Shown here in pieces: positions 34,178 through 44,445 of a DNA stretch of 64,000 nucleotides (the first letter of the stretch is position 1; each line of letters starts with the position of its first letter). Source of the stretch: Echinicola pacifica DSM 19836 (GTDB taxonomy: Bacteria; Bacteroidota; Bacteroidia; Cytophagales; Cyclobacteriaceae); NCBI RefSeq assembly GCF_000373245.1, contig NZ_KB890739.1:162441-226440 (forward strand), in the 5' to 3' direction. A model generated the notes under the pieces. That model made no database searches, was not told where the DNA came from, and worked only from the letters and a program-made list of their open reading frames with translations. The position numbers were made by a program, and so were the translations under genes.

Positions 34178-36346
34178 ATGGCTAAAACAATTATTGTGTC
34201 TAACAGGTTGCCTGTTAGTTTGAGACACAAAAACGGAAAATTTGAATTTAAGCCCAGTGCAGGAGGATTAGCGACAGGATTAGGCTCTATTTATAAAGAA
34301 GGCGAAAATATTTGGATTGGTTGGCCCGGAAATGACGTAGAAGACCCTGAGCAAAGGGCAGAGATTATAATAGAATTACATGAACTCAAGATGGCTCCTG
34401 TCTTCCTCACCAAAGAGGATATCGAGCAATTCTATGAGGGCTTCAGCAATGAGACACTTTGGCCAGCATTTCACTATTTCACCCAAAATATTAATTATGA
34501 TGAAAACCACTGGGAAGCCTATGTGCGCGTAAACCAGAAATTCTGTGATGCCATCATCAAGAAGGCCTCCCCTGAGGATACCATTTGGGTGCATGATTAT
34601 CAGCTGCTGCTACTGCCGCAGATGCTTAGAGAGCGCCTTCCCGGGGCCACCATCGCCTTCTTCCAGCATATCCCCTTCCCATCCTATGAGGTGGTGCGTA
34701 TGCTGCCCTGGAGACAGGAGATCCTCTCGGGGATGTGTGGAGCGGACCTGATTGGTTTTCATACTTATGATGATATGCGTCACTTCCTCAGTGCAGTGGG
34801 CCGTATCATGGGACTGAGCAACGAAAGTGGCTATATCCAAGCCGAAAACCGGCTCATCAACGTGGATAGCTTCCCTATGGGCATCGACTATGATAAGTTT
34901 GCCAATTCGGCAAAATCAAAAAATACTCAGAGAATTGCCAAGAAATTCCTCGGTCAACTTGACGATCAGAAACTTTTATTATCTATAGATCGACTGGATT
35001 ATTCCAAAGGCATACCCCAACGGATCAAGGCCTTCGATCGGTTTTTGGAGGAAAATCCCGAGTACCATGAAAAGGTATCCATGATCATGATTGTGGTGCC
35101 TTCCCGGGCAAAGGTCAAGTCTTATATGGAGCTGAAAGAGGAAATAGACACCCTGGTCGGGCGAATAAATAGTGATTACTCGACCCTCAACTGGCTGCCG
35201 ATCCATTATTTTTATAGAAGTTTTCCTTTTGAGGAATTGAGTGCTTTCTATGCCATGTCTGACATCGCTCTGGTCACCCCTCTGAGAGATGGGATGAATC
35301 TCGTCTGCAAGGAATTTGTGGCCAGCAAGGTGGATATGAAGGGTACGCTGATCCTCTCCGAAATGGCAGGGGCCAGTAAGGAACTTCAGGATGCTATTCT
35401 GGTGAATCCTAATGATAATAAAGGGGTGGCTGAGGCTATCAAGTACGCGATCACCATGGACGAAAAGGAGCAAAAACTCCGTATTACCTCCATGCAGGAA
35501 ACCATCCAGCGATATGATATCTTCCAGTGGGTGAAAGTATTCATGGATCGACTGGACCATGTAAAACAAAAACAGCTAGACCTACAGTCTAAGGAAGTGG
35601 ATGCCGATGTGATCAGAGATCTTGGAGGACATTTTGACAAGGCTAAGAAGCCGATCTTATTCCTGGATTATGATGGTACGCTGGTAGGCTTCAAGAGTAA
35701 GCCGGAGGATGCCTTCCCGGATGAGGAACTGAAAACTCTCATCACCAAATTGTCCAAAAAATCTCAGGTGGTCATCATCAGTGGACGGGATAAGGAGACC
35801 TTAGGAAGCTGGTTCCAAGGTCAAAATGTGGATCTGATCGCAGAGCATGGCGTATGGCTGAAAATGAACGGTAATGAGGATTGGGATGCCTATGCAGAAG
35901 TGGACGATCATTGGAAGCCGGATATCAAGTCGGTAATGGCCTATTATGTTCAGCGGACTCCGGGGGCCTTTATCGAAGAGAAACACCATTCCCTGGTTTG
36001 GCATTACCGAAAGGTGGAAAGTGGGCTGGGAGACCTGCGAATGAGAGAGCTCTTCAGCCACCTGAAATACATGGCCCGAGGTCATAACCTGCAGGTACTG
36101 GAAGGAAATATGGTGCTGGAGATCAAGCGGCCGGATATCAATAAGGGCCGAGCAGCCACGAGTTTTATGAAGGGTAATACGTATGACTTCATCCTCGCCA
36201 TAGGTGATGACTGGACCGATGAGGATACGTTTCAGGCCATGCCGGAGGGTGCATTTAGCATCCGCGTGGGCTATAGCTATACCAAGGCCACCTATAATAT
36301 TAAGAACTCCAAAGAGGTACGTTATTTACTGAATAAGTTTACCTGA
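34178..36346 (+). CDS. Bifunctional trehalose-6-phosphate synthase / phosphatase
   Basis: A 722-residue fusion that makes trehalose from UDP-glucose and glucose-6-phosphate. The OtsA-type GT20 domain (about 1-470) shows SNRLPVSL, IWVHDYQLLLLPQMLRE, GFHTYDDMRHFLSA and LVTPLRDGMNLVCKEFVA. The OtsB-type HAD phosphatase (about 490-722) has LFLDYDGTLVGF, VVIISGRDKETL and AIGDDWTDEDTF. The fused order is common in Bacteroidota. Trehalose would serve as osmolyte or reserve. It ends 4 bp from the convergent histidine kinase gene. Confidence 0.95.
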   Translation: MAKTIIVSNRLPVSLRHKNGKFEFKPSAGGLATGLGSIYKEGENIWIGWPGNDVEDPEQRAEIIIELHELKMAPVFLTKEDIEQFYEGFSNETLWPAFHYFTQNINYDENHWEAYVRVNQKFCDAIIKKASPEDTIWVHDYQLLLLPQMLRERLPGATIAFFQHIPFPSYEVVRMLPWRQEILSGMCGADLIGFHTYDDMRHFLSAVGRIMGLSNESGYIQAENRLINVDSFPMGIDYDKFANSAKSKNTQRIAKKFLGQLDDQKLLLSIDRLDYSKGIPQRIKAFDRFLEENPEYHEKVSMIMIVVPSRAKVKSYMELKEEIDTLVGRINSDYSTLNWLPIHYFYRSFPFEELSAFYAMSDIALVTPLRDGMNLVCKEFVASKVDMKGTLILSEMAGASKELQDAILVNPNDNKGVAEAIKYAITMDEKEQKLRITSMQETIQRYDIFQWVKVFMDRLDHVKQKQLDLQSKEVDADVIRDLGGHFDKAKKPILFLDYDGTLVGFKSKPEDAFPDEELKTLITKLSKKSQVVIISGRDKETLGSWFQGQNVDLIAEHGVWLKMNGNEDWDAYAEVDDHWKPDIKSVMAYYVQRTPGAFIEEKHHSLVWHYRKVESGLGDLRMRELFSHLKYMARGHNLQVLEGNMVLEIKRPDINKGRAATSFMKGNTYDFILAIGDDWTDEDTFQAMPEGAFSIRVGYSYTKATYNIKNSKEVRYLLNKFT

Positions 36347-36350
36347 TCAG

Positions 36351-39300
36351 TTAGTCAGAAATAGGAATATCAATTACAGCCAGGCAGCCTCTGCCTGGCT
36401 GACTTTCTATATCGAATTCACCTTCCAGCATTTTTACCTTTGCACGAATGCCTTCCAGCCCCAATCCAAGCGATAGGGAATTCATATCCATCCCTTTACC
36501 ATTATCCTCCACAGTAAGATTGAGGCTTTGGGGATGTCGGATGATCTGTAGATGAATGCTGGTAGCCTCGGCATGTTTGAGGACATTCTGCACCAGTTCC
36601 TGGCATATTCTATATAGAGTCAGTTCTAGTTGCTCTTCCAGCCGCTCCTGTATCCCTAGGACCTGGAGGCTGGCTTCCATCTGCGGACTTTGGTTGAGCT
36701 GCTCGGTGAGCGTCTGCAAGGCCGAAGCCAATCCAAATCGAGTGAGCGATACCGGAGACATATTATGTGCGATGCGCCGTACTTCCTCTATGGCCTCATC
36801 CATCCTGCCTAAGGTGTCTGAGGTAAAGTTGGCCTCGGGATTTGGAGCATGCTGCAGCTGCATCCGGATGGTGGATAGCAGGGAGCCCAAGCTATCATGC
36901 AGCTCACCCGCAATCCGCTTCCTTTCCTCTTCCTGGGTCTTGATAATATCTCTGAGATGACTGTTTTTTTGTTTTTCCACCATGGTGACCAGCGCCTGTT
37001 TTTCGGCAATTTCTGACCTTATCTCCTCATTCAGCAGGAGGGTTTTTTCATGCGTTCGGGCATTTTCTATGATCAGCCCACCTTGATTGGCCGTCAGGGT
37101 GATCCATCGGATCAGGTCTCCTTCCATGGGGATCGTGGCCAGGCTATATTCCAGATAGATGACCATGGTCAGATAGCTGTTGAGGCTGATGGGAAGGATG
37201 AGAAAGGACTTCACACCTTTTTCTTGTAATTGACGCACCTCGGAGAAGCCTCTTTCCGTGTCCAACTGGCTTACGATAAGTGGAGACTGACTTCGGTGGC
37301 ACATCATCATCAGCCCTGCAGGATACTTGTCAGGGTACTCCATGCTGGATAATAATCTTTTGCTTTGATGATCGATTACCTCCCCTTTATTTTCTATCCA
37401 TTCCAGCACCACGCGATCTGCGCCGGCGATTCGCAAGAGCATGTTCATCAGTTTCTGCCGCAAGGGGGAGAGCTGTAGGTCGCCGCTGAGCTCCCGCTGG
37501 ATGGATTCGATATCGGGATAGTTCCAGTGGTTATTCTTCGCTAAGATTCCTCGAAATTGCAGCGTAAGCTGCCGCACCTTAGCATGAGCTTCCCATTCTG
37601 AATAGGACTCTATGGCCGTATTTAATGCCTTTAGGCCCGGCTTTATCTTCCCTCCAGCCAGTAAGTACCGCGCATAGGCCTCATGAGCCATCGCTCTATC
37701 ACTGAGGCTGTGATCGGCGGAAGCGATGGATTTTTGATAGGTTTCTTCCACCTCTTTTTGGGCCTCTCCATGGATTCTTTTCCATTCTGCGAGTAATAAA
37801 TAATAGGCGGATCGGTAATTCTGCGGAGCATGTTTTCTCCATCTATTCAGCTGATCGAGTAGTTGCTGTAGGGAATTGATATGTTTTTTTTGCCTGACTT
37901 CGTCAATATTATGCCAGTTTAAAGTCAGCGATAAGGCCAGAAGACTGAGGTTTGCAGGGACCAAAGGCGATCCTTCCTGTAGCTTCCGGTTGTTATTTGC
38001 TTCCTCAGCACAATGGAAAGCTTGCTCATAATGGCCAAATAATAAATAGTACCTTGCCCAAACATGATTTCGATAAAATCGCTCCTCCTGAATGGTGAGC
38101 TTGGCCGCCAGCCAACTGGGCTGTTGGCGGGGAATCGCAAAATAAGGGGAGTCGCCAAGGAGGAATTTCACCAGGCTCTTTTGGTAGTGAGTGATATAAT
38201 AGGTGAGCTCCATGCCTGGGTAGGACTCCTCAAAAGTGAATTCCATTAAGGATCCTAAGGGAAGCCCCGCTATAAAATGCAAATTGAAAAGGTGGGTTTT
38301 GAGAATGTATAAGCCAATCAAGTCGCCGACTTTTCTCCCGGCTTCCATCCCTTCCTCTAATAAGGGCATGGAATTAATAAAGGGCTGCTTCCAGGGGGAG
38401 ATATAAAATGCGTAAACCCCATATACCCGACATCGGTATTCCTGATCATTCATGGACTTATTATGGGTAAGACCATATTGCCCCAGCATAAATCCCTTAT
38501 CGATATCTCCCGAGATGATGGTCATGCGCCCATAGCTGACATAGCCGATCGCCATGACTCCTTCGGTAGCGCTCTTTGCCGCTCGGATAATGATCTGGCT
38601 TGCTGCCCAGGTCATCAGGGTGTCGGAGGTGTGATGCAGGGCCATGCCACCGACATATAATAGTCTCAGGATCATCCTTTCATCAGTACTCAGTACCCCC
38701 GATGGCACGCTCCGGTGAATCCCATAATCATGAATCGTGGGGCTAAGAGACTGGATGACCTGAAGGAGTTCCTGCTCGCTATCTGGGATATTTAGTCCCA
38801 GTTCGGCCAGCGCTTCCTTCAGGATGGTGATCACTTTCCGGTACCTCCCGAGGTGATTATTGATGGTGATCTTCAGGATAAATGCCTCTGCCCGTCGGCT
38901 AGGGTCAAGTGGCCGCTCCAGGATTCGGTCTAGATAGATCTCCGCCAGATCGTATTCTCCCAGCTGATACTCGATCCTTGCCCGCTCCAAAGCCACCTGC
39001 CAGGATTGGTTTTTGAATTTCGTCCAGGGGGATTTTAGCATGAGGTCTTCTGCGACCTGAAGGGAATGGCGGGCCTGCTCATAGGCTCCATCAAACTTAT
39101 AGCTTCCTGCCACCTCAATATTTAGCCGGACCAGTTCCTCTATGGATCGCTGTTCGCCAAAGAGAGCCCGGCTTTGATTGAGGTGTTGGACGGCGAGGGA
39201 TCTCAGGGTGGATGGAACCGCCGGATCAGGCTGGTCTAGCAGCTGGATGCCGATACGGTAGTGCAATAAGCTTTTATCTGATTCGGGGATTTGCTGGTAG

Positions 39301-40448
39301 ATCAGTTCGCCGAGGTGATTTTCGGAGAAACGTATCGCATTATTATTTTCGAGCAGCACCAAGCCCGAGTCAATGCCTTCCTTGATGGCGGGGAATAGCA
39401 CTTCCTCCCCCAGGATCTCGCTGGCTTTAATTTGAGACAGATAAGGATTGCCTCCACATGCAAGCCAAAATAGCAGGGTTTTGGTGGAGGATTCCAGGTT
39501 GGAAAAGCGTTCATAAATGACTTTCTGAGAATTTTGCCCTTCATATTGGGCGGAGATTTTGGAGGCTTCACCCTGCCAGGTTCCATTTTTTCGGCTCAGC
39601 AGCCCATTGGCCTTCAGGCTATCGACCAGCACCTGCATATAGCTGGGATTGCCCAGGCTGGTTTCGTATAATACCTGTGATAATTCGGCAGCAATAGGTC
39701 CCTCTAGGATTTCCTCCAGGTATTGCGTGCTTTGGCTGGGACCAAAGCCCGTCAGCGGTAACGTTTCAATGTTTTTGGCCTGATGTTCCAGCCTTTCTAA
39801 GAGGGTGTTGAGCCTTTCGACATCCTCTTTGTTGTCTCTGCAGGTGGCCAGCCAGAGGGTTTTTTCGGGAGAAATAGAGGTCAATAAAAAATGAAGAAGC
39901 TTGATCCCCGAGCGGTCGGTCCACTGAAGATTATTGGTGAAAAGTAAAAGTGGTTTATCAAAATAATCAGTAAAAAACTCCAGTAGCAGTCGGAATAGAC
40001 GATAGAGTTGGTTTTCTACTTTTGGCGAAGGGTTTACCGAAATTTCCAGGCTCTCCGCCAATAGGTTTAGTTCAGGGACATATTCATAGAGAAGAGGCAG
40101 ATGTGCGCCGAGGCCTTGATGAAGTGCCAGGCTGAATCTTTTGAATTCAGCTTGCGGCAATTCCTTATATAGATTTCTTAAATATTCTCCAATCCCCCTT
40201 TTAATTCCGGCATAAGGAAGGCTTACCTGCTGGGGGAGATGATTCATTTCGATCAACACAAAGGAGTCTGCATAGGCATCCAGATGCTTATGGAGCAGGT
40301 GTGATTTGCCGATTCCAGAAGGACCTGTGATCACCATTCCCGCAAAATCCGCCTTGCCTGCAATACTAGATTGCAGAAATTGATGGATCTTAGCGGCTAT
40401 CTTTGGGTGGCTATTTCCAAGAAGTGAGTATGGGGAAGGTTCAGACAT
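36351..40448 (-). CDS. Very large AAA-ATPase / TPR / GAF / histidine kinase signalling protein
   Basis: About 1365 residues from the ATG at 40448; the frame opens 9 codons earlier at a TTG. The N-terminus is a STAND/MalT-like NTPase with Walker A GPSGIGKSHLLHK and Walker B PLLLFTNNLQWTD. A long alpha-helical TPR-like region follows (about 400-950), then a GAF domain near residues 1010-1140. The C-terminus is a HisKA_3 kinase (EEERKRIAGELHDSLGSLLSTIRMQLQ) with HATPase_c (QELVQNVLKHAEATSIHL, VEDNGKGMD, GLGLEGIRAKVKMLEG). No membrane segment is seen. Relatives often have an N-terminal Ser/Thr kinase domain, which is absent here. HisKA_3 kinases normally phosphorylate NarL/LuxR regulators; one is encoded at 46573-47238. 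Confidence 0.88.
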   Translation of the reverse strand: MSEPSPYSLLGNSHPKIAAKIHQFLQSSIAGKADFAGMVITGPSGIGKSHLLHKHLDAYADSFVLIEMNHLPQQVSLPYAGIKRGIGEYLRNLYKELPQAEFKRFSLALHQGLGAHLPLLYEYVPELNLLAESLEISVNPSPKVENQLYRLFRLLLEFFTDYFDKPLLLFTNNLQWTDRSGIKLLHFLLTSISPEKTLWLATCRDNKEDVERLNTLLERLEHQAKNIETLPLTGFGPSQSTQYLEEILEGPIAAELSQVLYETSLGNPSYMQVLVDSLKANGLLSRKNGTWQGEASKISAQYEGQNSQKVIYERFSNLESSTKTLLFWLACGGNPYLSQIKASEILGEEVLFPAIKEGIDSGLVLLENNNAIRFSENHLGELIYQQIPESDKSLLHYRIGIQLLDQPDPAVPSTLRSLAVQHLNQSRALFGEQRSIEELVRLNIEVAGSYKFDGAYEQARHSLQVAEDLMLKSPWTKFKNQSWQVALERARIEYQLGEYDLAEIYLDRILERPLDPSRRAEAFILKITINNHLGRYRKVITILKEALAELGLNIPDSEQELLQVIQSLSPTIHDYGIHRSVPSGVLSTDERMILRLLYVGGMALHHTSDTLMTWAASQIIIRAAKSATEGVMAIGYVSYGRMTIISGDIDKGFMLGQYGLTHNKSMNDQEYRCRVYGVYAFYISPWKQPFINSMPLLEEGMEAGRKVGDLIGLYILKTHLFNLHFIAGLPLGSLMEFTFEESYPGMELTYYITHYQKSLVKFLLGDSPYFAIPRQQPSWLAAKLTIQEERFYRNHVWARYYLLFGHYEQAFHCAEEANNNRKLQEGSPLVPANLSLLALSLTLNWHNIDEVRQKKHINSLQQLLDQLNRWRKHAPQNYRSAYYLLLAEWKRIHGEAQKEVEETYQKSIASADHSLSDRAMAHEAYARYLLAGGKIKPGLKALNTAIESYSEWEAHAKVRQLTLQFRGILAKNNHWNYPDIESIQRELSGDLQLSPLRQKLMNMLLRIAGADRVVLEWIENKGEVIDHQSKRLLSSMEYPDKYPAGLMMMCHRSQSPLIVSQLDTERGFSEVRQLQEKGVKSFLILPISLNSYLTMVIYLEYSLATIPMEGDLIRWITLTANQGGLIIENARTHEKTLLLNEEIRSEIAEKQALVTMVEKQKNSHLRDIIKTQEEERKRIAGELHDSLGSLLSTIRMQLQHAPNPEANFTSDTLGRMDEAIEEVRRIAHNMSPVSLTRFGLASALQTLTEQLNQSPQMEASLQVLGIQERLEEQLELTLYRICQELVQNVLKHAEATSIHLQIIRHPQSLNLTVEDNGKGMDMNSLSLGLGLEGIRAKVKMLEGEFDIESQPGRGCLAVIDIPISD

Positions 40449-40620
40449 TGTATAGCGTGCATGAATGATTGACAACTAGGCTCAGACGAAACCCTTGCGG
40501 GATACAGGACTGCAATATAATCCAAAAACCACCTGGGTCCGCCATCCGCCCCCTTAGTAAAACCCTGATAAAGCATTCAATGGGCGATGCATAATATTGG
40601 CGATGCCTGGATGTGGGTTT

Positions 40621-42075
40621 TTAGTGAAGGATGAGTGGTTTTTGCTGGCGCAATGCCCATAATCCTATATAGGTGATGGCTGCATTGACGAGTAATATTT
40701 CGAATCCAAACTGATATCCGCCGAGCCAGGAGGCGGAATTATAGTCAAGGATAAAACTCAATATAGGACTTAGAAGGCATAATGCCGGTACCCAGCGGTC
40801 CTTGATCTGCACGGTATTGGTCAGGCCAAAGGCAAATAGGCCAAGTAAAGGCCCGTAAGTAAACCCGGCGGCCTTGAACACTGCGCTGACCACACTGCTA
40901 TTATTGAGCAGGTCGAACAGGACGATCACCAGGAATATCAGCACCGTAAAGCCAATATGAACCTTCAGACGAGTGGACTGCTGTTGTTTTCCGGGTTTAT
41001 TAGGAAGGTCAAGGATATCCACACAGAAGGAGGTGGTAAGTGCCGTCAAGGCTGAATCAGCGCTGCTGAATGCCGCTGCAATGATTCCCAATAAAAAGGT
41101 GATCCCCGCTAGTACCCCAAAGTGATCCAGGGCTAAAATCGGATACAGCTCATCTGTGGATTCGGGGATGCTGATATTGTATTGCTCAGCATAATAGTAC
41201 AACAGGACACCCAGGGAAAGGAAGAAGATATTGGATATAAAGAAACTGATCGAAAACCAGAGGATGTTTTTCTTTGCTTCCTTCTGATCCCTGCAGGTGA
41301 GGTTTTTTTGCATCACATTTTGGTCAAGACCATTCATGGTGATGGTGATGAATATTCCTGCAAGGAACATTTTGAAGAAATTTTTATTGGATAGTGGATC
41401 CCATTCAAATATGGTGGATAGCGGGCTGGCCTGTACGGTGTGGACGAGGTCCATAGCGCCGAAGTCGAGTTTTTGGCAGATAATAATGATGCTGATCACC
41501 ACGGCTAGCAGTAGGAAGGTAGTCTGCAGGGTGTCTGTCCATACGATGGTTTTGATGCCCCCCTTATAGGTATAGAGCCAGATCAGTGCTGCAGTGGTGA
41601 GGACAGTCACAAAAAAGGGTATGTTGAAAGCATCAAAAAAGGCAATCTGGAGGACGGTAGCAGCTAGAAAAAGCCGAAAAGAGGCTCCTATCGTTTGGGA
41701 TACCAGGAAGATGACAGAACCTGACAGGTAGGATCTAGGGCCAAATCGATCCCTTAAATACTCATATATAGAGATTAGTTTGAGCTTATAAAAAAGCGGA
41801 ATCAGCACCAAAGCGATCACTGCATAGCCGACCATATTTCCCATCACAAATTGCAGATAGGTCCAGGAGCTATTGCCGACTTCGCCGGGTACTGAGATGA
41901 AGGTGACCCCCGATAGGGAGGCGCCCACCATTCCAAAAGCTACCAAGTACCAAGGGGATTGTCTGTTGCCGGTGTAGAAGGTCAGTTCGTCAGAGTGGCG
42001 TGAGGTGAAATAACTAATGAGCATTAATAATAAAAAATACCCGATAATAATCCCTAAAACCAATCCTTCGCTCAT
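40621..42075 (-). CDS. Sodium:solute symporter in the MurNAc-salvage operon
   Basis: A 484-residue SSS-family inner-membrane carrier with about 13 helices. It is a paralogue of the protein at 1600-3057 (shared SPWYLVAFGMVGASLSGVTF, GGIKTIVWTDTLQTTF and AAAFSSADSALTALTTSFC). It is the last gene of the kinase-murQ-DUF187 operon, and its ATG overlaps the DUF187 stop by 4 bp. From this context I infer import of MurNAc, GlcNAc-MurNAc or a related amino sugar by Na+ symport, in place of the PTS transporter MurP of enterobacteria. The substrate is not shown by sequence alone. Confidence 0.88.
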   Translation of the reverse strand: MSEGLVLGIIIGYFLLLMLISYFTSRHSDELTFYTGNRQSPWYLVAFGMVGASLSGVTFISVPGEVGNSSWTYLQFVMGNMVGYAVIALVLIPLFYKLKLISIYEYLRDRFGPRSYLSGSVIFLVSQTIGASFRLFLAATVLQIAFFDAFNIPFFVTVLTTAALIWLYTYKGGIKTIVWTDTLQTTFLLLAVVISIIIICQKLDFGAMDLVHTVQASPLSTIFEWDPLSNKNFFKMFLAGIFITITMNGLDQNVMQKNLTCRDQKEAKKNILWFSISFFISNIFFLSLGVLLYYYAEQYNISIPESTDELYPILALDHFGVLAGITFLLGIIAAAFSSADSALTALTTSFCVDILDLPNKPGKQQQSTRLKVHIGFTVLIFLVIVLFDLLNNSSVVSAVFKAAGFTYGPLLGLFAFGLTNTVQIKDRWVPALCLLSPILSFILDYNSASWLGGYQFGFEILLVNAAITYIGLWALRQQKPLILH

Positions 42076-43610
42076 TCCTTTACTAGTTTAATTGCCTTAT
42101 TTGTTCCCTTGGTCTTTACCCATATAGGTGGAGAGGGCTTACTTTCTTTATGTAAGCGATTGAACCCCGTGATAATATAGCTATATTCTTTATGCTTTTC
42201 CACATTGTGATCTATCCAATGATGTTTTCCATTGGGCGAGGCTCGGACTTTGGCCAGGATGCTGGAGGAGAGTGAGGAGTCTGGCTGATCTGGGGCGGTC
42301 GATTCGCTTCTATAAATCACAAAATAATCGGCCTCGCCTGCCCATGAGAGCGCTAGACCTTCGGCAGGATTACCCTTCGCCAGAGGCCGGCTTGGCGCCA
42401 ATGGGAGGGTGGACTCGAGCCACGGCATCAATGGCGGGATCGCTGGGGTAGGATAAAGTACCTTAAACTGCTCGCTCACTTTTTCCTTATCCTCCACGAT
42501 GGTCCTTGCACTGAAATACATGCTTCCATGGACCTCTTCAAAACTACGGTTGAAAGTGATTTGGTTGATCACTTCTGCTTTGTCCTCCCAGCCTTTTTGG
42601 CCAAGCCGATAGATTCCTTGGCCGATGTACACATGCTTGCCATAGCTATGTTCTACCCACCACTGTACCAGCGTCTTGTATTCTGCCAGCTCAAAGCCGA
42701 TATGCCAATAGATCTGGGGAGTGATATAATCCACCCAGCCTTCACGCAGCCACTTCAGGACATCGGCATATAGATCATCATAATTGGTTTGGCCAGCCTG
42801 TGTGGCTGATCCTTCCGGGTCTTTGTCTTTATTTCTCCATACGCCAAATGGGCTTATCCCAAATTTCACGAAAGGCTTTTCTTTCTTGATTCTTTCGGCG
42901 AGTGTCTCCACGAAATAGTCCACATTAGCTCTTCTCCATTCCTCTATTTCAGTAAATCGTGCCCCGTATTTCTTGAAAGACTGCTGATCTGGGAAGTCCT
43001 CTCCGGCGATTTTATAAGGGTAAAAATAATCATCAAAATGCACGGCATCCAGATCGTAATGCCTGACCACTTCTATGATTGCATTGAGCACATATTCCCG
43101 TGCTTCGGGGATGCCGGGATCATAATACCACTTGCCGCCGTAGCTTACGAACCACTCTGGATGGCTGACCATGGGATGAGAAGGAGCGGGGATAAAGTTC
43201 TTACTATTGGAGGCGCGATAGGGGTTAAACCAAGCATGAAACTCCATATTTCTATTTTTTGCCTCCTCGATCATAAATTGTAGTGGATTGTAATAGGGCT
43301 GAGGGGCCTGGCCCTGGGTTCCGGTAAGATAGGCAGACCAAGGCTCATAGCTTGAGGGGTAAAAGCTGTCAGCCGTGGGACGGATCTGCATGATGACAGC
43401 ATTCATGCCTGCCGCCTGCAACTTGTCCAATAGCTGAATATATTCTGCTTTTTGTTCATAACTGCTCAGTCCAGGTTTTGAGGGCCAATCTATATTGTTT
43501 ACCGTAGCGATCCATGCCGCACGCAGTTCCCTTTTAGGTGACTGAGCATATAAGGGGCTGCTGATCATGATAGCAATAGCTAGTACTGCAATAAGTGAAA
43601 GTATTCTCAT
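42072..43610 (-). CDS. Secreted DUF187/GHL10 glycosidase (DigH-like)
   Basis: A 512-residue protein with a Sec signal peptide (SLIAVLAIAIMISSPLYAQ) and a GHL10 TIM barrel starting KRELRAAWIATVNNIDWPSKPGL, with DAVHFDDYFYPYK and DYITPQIYWHI. A C-terminal fibronectin-like domain follows (about 410-505). Family members include E. coli DigH, reported to cut denuded (peptide-free) peptidoglycan glycan strands. Its place between murQ and the symporter fits that activity: it would release sugars for uptake. Confidence 0.85.
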   Translation of the reverse strand: MRILSLIAVLAIAIMISSPLYAQSPKRELRAAWIATVNNIDWPSKPGLSSYEQKAEYIQLLDKLQAAGMNAVIMQIRPTADSFYPSSYEPWSAYLTGTQGQAPQPYYNPLQFMIEEAKNRNMEFHAWFNPYRASNSKNFIPAPSHPMVSHPEWFVSYGGKWYYDPGIPEAREYVLNAIIEVVRHYDLDAVHFDDYFYPYKIAGEDFPDQQSFKKYGARFTEIEEWRRANVDYFVETLAERIKKEKPFVKFGISPFGVWRNKDKDPEGSATQAGQTNYDDLYADVLKWLREGWVDYITPQIYWHIGFELAEYKTLVQWWVEHSYGKHVYIGQGIYRLGQKGWEDKAEVINQITFNRSFEEVHGSMYFSARTIVEDKEKVSEQFKVLYPTPAIPPLMPWLESTLPLAPSRPLAKGNPAEGLALSWAGEADYFVIYRSESTAPDQPDSSLSSSILAKVRASPNGKHHWIDHNVEKHKEYSYIITGFNRLHKESKPSPPIWVKTKGTNKAIKLVKE

Positions 43611-43623
43611 GGGTGGGGCAAAT

Positions 43624-44436
43624 CTATTTTTCCTGATGAAAGTGATCTATCGCATTTTGAACTGAGCCGTGGTTTCGCAATAATTCAGCCGCTTGCAGAT
43701 AGCTTAAAGAAGGGATTTCTTCCATCAGCATCCGGGTGCCACGATCGACCAGCTTATTGTTTGACAGCTGCATATGGACCATTTTATTACCTTTTACTTT
43801 TCCTGCAAGGATCATCAGGCTGGTGCTGATCATATTGAGGACCATTTTCTGTGCTGAGCCGGACTTCATTCGGGTACTTCCAGTGACAAATTCCGCTCCC
43901 ACTTCCACTTCTATTGGGTAATGGGCGGCTTCGGAGACCTTAGCATTGGCATTGCAAGCGATGCTTCCTGTAAGTATGCCCGCCTTGGAGGCTTCTTTTA
44001 GGCCGCCGATGACATAGGGAGTTCTGCCTGAGGCGGCGATGCCGATGAGGCAGTCTTTCTCGGTGATTCCAGCGCTTTGCAGGTCTATCCAGGCTTGATC
44101 GCTATTGTCTTCCGCACCCTCCACGGCATGGCGGATAGCTCGATCCCCTCCGGCGATGATTCCGGTGAATAAAGAGGGATCAGCACCGTAAGTAGGAGGG
44201 ATCTCCGAGGCGTCCAGGATGCCCAGCCTTCCCGAGGTGCCCGCTCCAATATAAAATACCCTTCCTCCATTTTGCATTCTCCTGGCAATGGCCGCTACGA
44301 GTGTTTTTATAGAAGGGATGACCTCCTCGACGGCGAGGGCTACTTTTTTATCTTCTTGATTGATTTTAATAAGCAGCTCTTCGGCGGACATCTTGTCCAG
44401 GTCTGTGTGGAGCGATGAGGATTCTGTTGCAAGCAT
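43624..44436 (-). CDS. murQ: N-acetylmuramic acid 6-phosphate etherase
   Basis: Cleaves the lactyl ether of MurNAc-6-phosphate to give GlcNAc-6-phosphate and D-lactate in the cytoplasm. The 270-residue protein has the SIS sugar-phosphate isomerase fold with GRVFYIGAGTSGRLGILDASEIPPTYG, the GGDRAIRHAVEGAEDN loop containing the catalytic Glu, and TGSTRMKSGSAQKMVLNMIST. It is slightly shorter than E. coli MurQ but complete in motifs. It is 9 bp after the kinase and 13 bp before DUF187, within one operon. Confidence 0.96.
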   Translation of the reverse strand: MLATESSSLHTDLDKMSAEELLIKINQEDKKVALAVEEVIPSIKTLVAAIARRMQNGGRVFYIGAGTSGRLGILDASEIPPTYGADPSLFTGIIAGGDRAIRHAVEGAEDNSDQAWIDLQSAGITEKDCLIGIAASGRTPYVIGGLKEASKAGILTGSIACNANAKVSEAAHYPIEVEVGAEFVTGSTRMKSGSAQKMVLNMISTSLMILAGKVKGNKMVHMQLSNNKLVDRGTRMLMEEIPSLSYLQAAELLRNHGSVQNAIDHFHQEK

Positions 44437-44445
44437 AACTATGTT

